This document shows positions 56,898-64,000 of a DNA stretch of 64,000 bases, in pieces. Source of the stretch: Hygrocybe punicea (Eukaryota; Basidiomycota; Agaricomycetes; Agaricales; Hygrophoraceae); contig OY744472.1 in assembly GCA_963556145.1 (NCBI GenBank), positions 2,418,001 to 2,482,000 of the forward strand, in the 5' to 3' direction. The notes beneath the pieces were generated by a model, which did not search any database, was not told where the DNA came from, and saw nothing but the letters and a program-made list of their open reading frames with translations. The position numbers were made by a program, and so were the translations under genes. Every line of letters starts with the position of its first letter. The first letter of the stretch is position 1.

Positions 56898-59156
56898 TCA
56901 GTCGCAAACCTGTTCGCGTTGGCGCTGCTTACGATCTCTTTCTTCCGATACAATAATATTGATACCAAGAAAGTATTCCGAACAACCGGTAGAGACGCTA
57001 GATTTGACCGCTTACCGCAGCACATTCTGCTTCCCAGTCTACCGGTGTAAGCTCCTGGACTCGTTCTCTGAATGCAGCCAGGGTGCAAAATTCCGGAGAC
57101 CCAGGCAAGTGCTTACCATCCTGGGCACAAATGGGCAGTTCCAAGTCTTTGTTCTGGTAGCGCATCCGGACATCTGTCCAGCAGCGGACATTTTAGGTCA
57201 GCTCGACTAGACATGTCCCGACAAAGCACTCACAATGGTCTGGGACTGTACGATGGAACGGTGACAGGAGACTCTGTGTATTTTCTGGCTTCTTACTAAA
57301 TAGCTCAAATGTGATGGAGGCTGTGAATGGTGGCCATCTGCGTGAGTTGCACGTTGTTCAAATCAACTTAGGTTGCCACAAGCACTGCTAGGACGAACTT
57401 TTCATCATAGACATCCAATGTTGAGCAAAGCCCTGCCAGAGCGGTATCGTGCGTACTGTGGATGAGGATCTTCAACGGGTCATCTTCACCACGTCGAGCC
57501 TTTGTTTGCAGCTTTCGCGATAGGTCGCTCAGCAATGGGCCCATCGCTAGTCGTCGAACTTCTTCAGTTTTATCTGCAGAATAGGGTGGAAGAAGAATAT
57601 TGGTTGCATTAACAGTCAGAAAAGTGGACAACCAAGATGTGGATCTCACAGCCTGGGATCAAGGTGAATACAAAAGAAGGAGATAAATGACAACACAGCG
57701 CACCTGCAAACCATTCATTCACAACAGCCTTTTCCTTGATTCAAAACCATTTTATAGGATCAGAGATGAGGAGCAACCCTGCAAAGTCAAGAAAGGACAC
57801 ACGATCGGATCCATGACTGCATCTTCTTCGAATTCGGGAGGAATCTTAATTCCATGGGCTACAGAGGCGCGCACCTAACGGTCAAGCATTCAGCGATAGA
57901 CTCAACAAAAAGTGGAATATAAGACACTAACAGTGTCAAGGATGCCCGAAGCCCTCGGTTTGCCATCTAAGCGAACTGGGTTGCCTCCTATGTACTTGGA
58001 CACTTTCTTGTCTAGATGTTCCAACGTGGGATTATATATGGTGGCAGCGGCTGAAATGCAAGGAGTTAATCACAATCTCCGTTTGAGGCATCGAGCGTTG
58101 ATGTAGATCAGTCACAGACCTTGAGAGAACCCAATTTGCAAAATTTCTAATCGTTTACACGCGAAGGTATTTCCCAGGAGATTCTCATCTTTTCCATTGC
58201 TAGACATTCCGATTTAATTGCATCCTGGTGGTGTAGCAACGTTTGCAGAACTTACCGAAGGATCAGAGTAGGAACAACATCTGGTTCACATTTGGAGATT
58301 GGATAGAGTCCGTGAACAACCTGTTGAAGGGTTTCGAGTGTTCGAGGCATGTTAGTGGACCTGCCACATGTCCAAAATGTCTTCGCATGGGAAGTGTGCC
58401 AAGAGAGAACACTGGCCTACCGGAAATATACTTCGCTCTTTTGGCCAAGGGAGTCTGGCAGAAATCCCAACCTGATCAAATATCAGTACAGCTAAGTTGT
58501 TGCTTCCTGGATAAGTCATAATGACTTACTTCTCGATGTACAACCTGCGAAGGGCAACCCCAAAATTGTACGTGGACTGCCTTCCGACATCCGTCAATTC
58601 ACCTAGTAAACTGACGATGGCAAGGTGAGTGACATGTAGGACAAGACGATCACCAATACGGAGAAATGATTAGCGAACGGGTGGATAAAAAGGAAACCGA
58701 TCACAGATTTCGCAGAGAGACAGCACTCACCACTCCCCATCTACGCTAGCACCGTCCGCCCTCTCAACCGCCTTTTGCATCCGTATAAACCTGCTACCCA
58801 CTGGCACGCCCTGGACCCGATCTACTGTTAACCCACCAGACACTGCTGCTCGAAACTGGCGGGCAGTCTTGCATAAAAGCCAGTGTTCGGGAATGGATGC
58901 CGGCCGGTTGGTAAGGCGAGCTGCGACTGGGGTGCGCTCACCTGACACAGTTGAAAAACGGTGGATGAACCAGAAGTTGAACCACATTCTAATGATAGTC
59001 AATGCGAGTAAACTCACCGTGTCTCATGAAAACGTGTACTTGCTCTAGTTTGAGTCCCTGGGGTGCAACATTGTATTTTTCTACATATCGCAGTTCTTGA
59101 GGTGGTGTTGGTGTAGTCTCGTATATACCAGAGTAGTTCGGAAGTCCAAATGTCAT
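56898..59156 (-). CDS. Histidine acid phosphatase
   Basis: Branch-2 histidine phosphatase that hydrolyses phosphomonoesters. It resembles lysophosphatidic acid/acid phosphatases (ACP6-like) more than secreted phytases, because no signal peptide is visible after MTFGLPNYSGIYETT. About ten exons. Exon 1 is 59156-59018; the active-site motif MRHGERTPVAARL is split by the first intron between Gly and Glu. Then come LGELTDVGRQSTYNFGVALR (near 58600), RSTNMPRTLETLQQVVHGLY (58400-58300), GGNPVRLDGKPRASG (57960), and the proton-donor motif HSTHDTALAGL (57450). The tail VRMRYQNKDLELPICAQDG (57180) ends near 57000. The last exon is uncertain: read-through stops at 56998, a spliced version at 56898. Catalytic His and HD pair are present, so activity is likely. 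Confidence 0.85.
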
Positions 59157-59720
59157 TTATCTACAAACTGCAATGCGTTGTCCAAGGTGATCGCCAGAAC
59201 TGAAAACAACCAATCGACTTGGCCACTGTAAGCGATTCGGAGGTGATTATGGCGATGGGTAACAACTCGCCGAACTCTCCGTGTCGACACCGCATTCTAG
59301 ATCTAGACTCACAGCTAGCGCCGATACAATACTTGCCATCATACTTGCCTCGAAAGAAAGGCGTGTGCCCGTGGGGCTAAGGTAAAATCCGTTCCATACA
59401 GACAGTGTACCTTTGAGAGTGTCCAACGGTTAATCACAGGAGTGATGCATTTTCCTGCAGTCTCTTGTCATTTCTATACTTACGCCTCTGTCCCCTCCTC
59501 AGTCGATCCCAGTAATCGATACCTTAATGACTTGATGTTCGCGCTAACCGAGGTTCATATTATTTGCAACGAGGGCTTCTAGCCGAGATTGCGATACAGG
59601 GTGCAGGGACCTCTAGCAGTGTGCCAGGACGGTCGAGCGAATGAAACTCAGAGGAAGTCCTCCGGGAATGATCGAAGCCCGAATGTTATGTAACTTGATT
59701 CACTGATGCCGATGAAAAGC
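59157..59720. other. Intergenic region between phosphatase and second hydroxylase copy
   Basis: No ORF or repeat recognised. It contains the 5' region of the phosphatase and the region downstream of the duplicated hydroxylase. Confidence 0.5.
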
Positions 59721-61372
59721 TTAGGGATGTGATCTGAAGTTCTTGCACTGGTTATGGTAAAGTTTGGAATTATTGAGATGACGGTGGGACGCAAACAGAA
59801 TAATTAACAGACGAATGAAGAAAATCGTCCGAAATCGAAAGATTATCAGACAGGAAGCAGTCTTGAAAACTACGTCCCAAATTTTACCTGTGGGGATTGT
59901 TTATAGATGAAGGCCGACCAGCCAGATGCAAAAGACACGCAACTAGTAACACCAAAACCTAGCTCAAAATTCTTATAGTGGTGCGCAAGGTGGTATTTCT
60001 TCATCTCCTTCGTGTAGCTCGGAAGAATGGTGTGGTGGAGCCTGTCCACGGACGCGTCATTCAAAAAACCACAGAACAAGAATACAAGAAAGACTCACGC
60101 GTAGTGCATGCAATCATATAGAACATCTGGGAACGAGAGAATACGGTTGGAAATCATGAGATAGGGTATACGGGGACAGAAATTTGGACATACAAAACAT
60201 GAAAGCGCCAGAAATTATACCGTTGGCGACAGGTGTTGGGAAGAGCACATACCCGAGTTGTGTGAACGGGAATTGGAGAGCGGCGAATAGGACAGGAGGC
60301 ATTACGAGTCTCAACCTGTCACAAAACGATATGAATATGGTTTCACAATTAGAATGTGGAAGGAAGGAACACGTACCGATCCATAGGTAAATAGTGGTGA
60401 ATACCGTGCAACAAGAAGTGCAACGTCAAGAAGATGGGACGATCGGGCAACCAGCCGTCGATGTGGAACAAGAACCTATGCAACCCATACTCTAGGATCG
60501 TCCAAACGATGTTACCCGTGAAAAAGCACAACACGGTTTTGGCGATGGCTTCAGGAGAAACGTAGCGAAGGGCGTTGAGGGGAAGACCGGGAGAGGAAGA
60601 GAACGGTGGGAGAGGGCCGGAAAATTGAAGCAAGGAGCGGAGAAAGAGGTAGACGGCTATGGGAATCCAGAAGAGTGGGACTACATACCAAACGGTACGA
60701 GTAGTTATCTGTGGACGTAAATGTGAGATGCGTGTTATCCCATGGCGTTGATGTAGATATATACCTCAAGGTAATCCGGTCCAAAGAGACGAGCAGACTC
60801 CGATAGGTGACGCGGTTGGTGTACTTGTTTCAAGTAGTACGATTTGCTGTCGGTGCATATGAGGTGGGTAAGTTGAGGACCTCACTATGACTTGAGTCAC
60901 TCGCCTGAAGTTTGCCTCCCACACTTGTCGCAACAAGGGCTTGCGCAAGTCTAGAAAATGGTTCTTTTCGAAATCCTCGACCGGCTTTGTATCATCAGGA
61001 TGGAAGTCATCTGTTGCTTCCCAATCTACGCGTCTGTCCGTGAGCGGAACAATCAATCTTCCGAGGTCATTGTAACCGACCTTCGCGCACAGTATTCTCA
61101 TCGTTCCCAAGCCTCCCAACAATATACTCTTGAAGCATCTCGTAGGCCGCGTCCGAGTGGTCGTGTTCCTCTGGGTTCTGCATTACATCCTCCACAGCCC
61201 GACCGGCATACTGGAGTATCAAGTCGTCTCCACCTGGATGGTCAGGTAGGAAAGAAGAGACGTCGTAGACTTTGCCGCGACGAGTCACCCAACAGCTTGA
61301 CGGGCAACGTCTTCGGCGGTGTATATACGAATTCTTTTGGACATGAGTCATTCTTTTGGACGTAGGCGCCAC
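59721..61372 (-). CDS. Fatty acid 2-hydroxylase, inverted copy 2 with altered N- and C-termini
   Basis: Same exon layout as copy 1, including the GC-donor intron; the catalytic His motifs are kept. Two small deletions change the ends.

Near 61315 a 13-nt deletion relative to copy 1 puts the original ATG (61344) out of frame, but it puts ATGs at 61351 or 61372, in sequence outside the duplicated unit, in frame. The start becomes MTHVQKNSYIHRRRRCPSS instead of MSKRIRIYTAEDVAGHTTAS. Near the stop a 2-nt loss (ACTGCTTCC for ACTGTGCTTCC) replaces the terminal VLPV by about 45 unrelated residues ending at 59721.

The cytochrome b5 core, CWVTRRGKVYDVSSFLPDHP, is intact. It may still make a membrane hydroxylase, or be an early pseudogene. 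The new promoter must come from the region shared with SEC5. Confidence 0.75.
59824..61344 (-). repeat. Inverted segmental duplication, arm 2
   Basis: Reverse complement of 50385-51918. The breakpoint at the 5' side falls right at the ATGTCCAAAAGAATTC of copy 1. Just outside it, GTCCAAAAGAATGACTCA repeats the first bases, a small tandem duplication at the junction. Confidence 0.9.
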
Positions 61373-61558
61373 GATATTCCCTAAATTGCGAGTGTTGGAT
61401 TACATCAGAATTTAGTCGAAATAGACAACAAGCAAGGTCTAGGTAGAAGCCAATGGCTTCTCATTTCAACACGAACAAACAACCTCTGCTCCAATTCACT
61501 CCACTGTTGAGTCCAATTGCAGGCTGGGTGATCCACCAGGTGCTCTGGCCGTAACCAT

Positions 61559-64000
61559 ATGGGGAAGCTAAACTTCTCCACCGATGAGGTTACTCTCCTC
61601 AAAGCCTACAAAATATCGTCACTCACTCCAACGTAATGATGCTTTACCTTCTTATCTGGATTATGCAAATGATTGCCATTCCTTTACGCCAAGCAAATGG
61701 GAAGACGTTGATCATGAACTAGACAATTCCCTCGCAGGTGCCTTGACCAGCGCGGTTGGCGGGAGTGGAGAGGGAGAGGGAGGCCCGTTGGGGCTTGGCA
61801 CCGTTGTCAAGTCAGCTTCATTCGTCTACTGCGTCTATTGCCTGATTATATTTCAGTCTAAATGATATGGACCTGGAATCTAGTTAGTGCGATAATTCTC
61901 CTTGATTCTATGTCCGTGTACTTATCCAGAGACATATAGAGGCAGCAGTCTTGATCAGTTCAAAATCATTTGACCCCAAAGCCTTTCTTTCTGTTGTCCA
62001 CCCGGATGCAACCTACCAAGACCTGAATTCTGGTATTGCACACTTGAAGGCCTCGATCGATTCGAGGTCAGAGGCGATACGGATTTTGGTAGAGGAAAAC
62101 TTTGATAGGTTTGTTGCGGTGAAAGCTTCGACTGATGGTGGGTTCTTTCAACTATGTCTGTCCAGTTTTGTATGGTAACTTGCCAATGTTATCTGATAGC
62201 GTTGTATTCCGAAATGAAGGACGGTCTACTTTTGCCGTCCAACGATTATTCAACTAGGTCCCTTCTTGACGAGCTGAAGCGTACTGTTTTTTCTATATAC
62301 CTCTATCGCCGTTGAGCTCATTAGCCGCCAGTGGCAGCCACCAAAGCGAATCAAGTTTTCCTTCCGGTACTTGAAAATGCTTCTAAAGCACACAAATTGC
62401 GCACGACATTGGCTGTATTTGAGCGATCCAAATTCTTCTTCAATCTCCCGGGGTTCATCATTGAGTCAATTGAAGCGGTGTGTTCTTTTATCTCTCACGC
62501 CGCTGAGAACTGGGTTTGACAGAACGGAAGTAGGGTCGCTATGATGCTGCGATGAGGGACTACAAAAAGGGTAAATTCCTCCTTGAATCTAGGCCGGGAC
62601 AGCTGCTCCCAATGGGAAGTAAAGATGGGCCGGCATCCGCTGTCGAAGAAGAGCAGCAGAAACGAATACTGGACAAAGTCTGGGGCAGTGTTGAGAAAGC
62701 AATGAATGAGATGAGGAATATCCTGTCCTCGCAGCTACAAGACACTAGCCGCAGTGTCGAAGAGCAGGAGAAGACGATCGAGTGCGTGGATTTCGTCCTA
62801 CTTCCATTGATGGGTGGCGGTCCTCATTTCCCCCTCAGAATTTTGATGGAGCTGAATACTCCAGATGATCCGGTTTGGACGTACTTCGACAGCCAGCACA
62901 AGTTTATCATGAAGCAGGTAAAGGAATCGTATAGCGAATCTGTTTCGTCGATCAGAAGTGAAGTTTTTTGTTCCCCTTTATGCCTTCGATTACTTGACAT
63001 TGCTTAACTACAGCAATTCTTGATCGAATCAAGCTTGAAATCGTAGACTCCGATGATTTGAACATGAGATTAGCTTCACAGTTGCAGATCTGTGTGACTG
63101 CCTTTGATGCAAAGCAGTCAGACATCTTCATTGGTATGGCTTCATCCCATTTCATTATCCTGGACATTAATATTTGGTATTCAGGGCAAACCGGAGGCCA
63201 GGAAGTATGGCAAGCTATTTTCGATATGGTGAAGAACGTGTCTGAAGTCGTGCTATCATCACTGCCAAATTTTTGGAAGATCGCGAGGAACTTCATGGAT
63301 GGGAAGTACAAAAAGGTTGTTTCACTATCTCGACGGCGAACCGGTTTTGAGACTGATACTGCACAGCAGTCTGCATCAGCCACCGGGACTCGTCGGAGCC
63401 CATCGCAGTGTCGAACGATGGCGCTCGACATCGTGAAATTGTACATTTCGCTGATTTCAGAGTTCTTCAGATTATCGGATATGGTGGTCATGGCATCACC
63501 GGGTGACTCGGAAGACACCCAACCTCCTCTTCTTCCTTCTGACTCAAACTCACTCGCAACGGCTCAGTATTTGATGCGAATATTGGGTGAGGTACAAGAC
63601 AGTGTGAATGAAATAAACGGAATGGAGATATCCAACGAGGCTGCTTCTAGTCTCAAAAGCCTCTTAGAGAGTACTAAATGGAGGTTTGATGATATACTCA
63701 CACGTGCTTGGCTTCGAGGTGAGTCTTGGTTCACTGAGACGTCGATTTCTTTTGACGAGGTTCACAAATCTCAGATGCACACATCTTTTATTACCTGGAG
63801 AGCTGGGTCGCCAGCCCTACTAGTTCCTCTGCAACCCTGTATCTCACCCATATAGAATCTTTCCAGAGAATCGTCACCACCGCAGCTTTCAAAATTGCTG
63901 GCGGCGTTGATCTGTCAAATGTAATGTCCCCTGCTCCTAAAACTGTCAAACAGAACCAGATTGCTGCTACATTTGTGTCCAAAATCACGAAGGCGTTCTT
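61559..64000 (+). CDS. SEC5: Exocyst complex component SEC5 (5' part, cut by window end)
   Basis: Subunit of the octameric exocyst, which tethers secretory vesicles to the plasma membrane at growing hyphal tips. Start at [20 protein letters not shown]; exon 1 is 61559-61632 and exon 2 starts at 61694 ([15 protein letters not shown]). Small exons follow through ..[20 protein letters not shown], then [91 protein letters not shown] and [13 protein letters not shown], and the more variable middle to 63990. The mostly helical character and the order of these segments match fungal Sec5. The C-terminal third and stop lie outside the window. Its promoter, about 190 bp, is shared with the inverted hydroxylase copy on the left. 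Confidence 0.9.

Overview
The window looks like nuclear DNA of an Agaricomycete (mushroom-forming basidiomycete). Genes carry many 47-75 nt introns, several with GC-AG borders. Housekeeping genes are broken into small exons, including a 14-nt exon and a 10-nt microexon. The mobile elements (Plavaka-type, hAT, Tc1/mariner with an accessory gene) are those typical of basidiomycete genomes. Exon coordinates below were worked out by hand from reading frame, GT/GC..AG borders and remembered family consensus. No alignment or RNA evidence was available.

Left third (1-15.7 kb): repeats and nested transposons, with no confident host gene. Three copies of a 1.4-1.65 kb LTR-like repeat lie at 797-2439, 12615-14048 and 14049-15700. 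Between the first two sits a hAT transposon (4630-11753, 8-bp target duplication ATAACCCC). Its decayed transposase gene is itself interrupted by a 2.75-kb terminal-repeat retroelement (6932-9683, 155-bp LTRs, 4-bp duplication GCGC, recognisable primer-binding site).

Middle: a broken 2OG-oxygenase-like gene (15991-17415) is followed by about 2.3 kb with no recognisable gene, then HMG-CoA reductase (19951-24085, +) and an F-box protein (25508-26641, -). Next is a three-level nest. A Tc1/mariner element (28227-41324) has an apparently intact spliced transposase and a second, opposite-strand gene. Inserted in that second gene is a 10-kb Plavaka-type element (31078-41117) whose two ends are about 1-kb fold-back palindromes. 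Inserted in the Plavaka transposase gene is a 1.3-kb hAT-type non-autonomous element (38613-39898, 8-bp duplication CCACAGGC). The nest ends about 460 bp upstream of the ribosomal protein eL42 gene.

Right third (41.7-64 kb): gene-dense. It holds eL42 (+), alpha-aminoadipate reductase LYS2 (-), a Ser/Pro-rich protein of unknown function (+), a sphingolipid/fatty acid 2-hydroxylase (SCS7-like, +), an ACSF2-like acyl-CoA synthetase (+), a 3beta-HSD/ERG26-like dehydrogenase (-), a histidine acid phosphatase (-), a second inverted copy of the 2-hydroxylase with altered ends (-), and the 5' part of exocyst SEC5 (+, cut by the window end). Several genes relate to lipids: HMG-CoA reductase (mevalonate/ergosterol), 2-hydroxylase, acyl-CoA ligase and sterol-dehydrogenase-like. 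They are interleaved with unrelated housekeeping genes, so this is not evidence of a pathway cluster.
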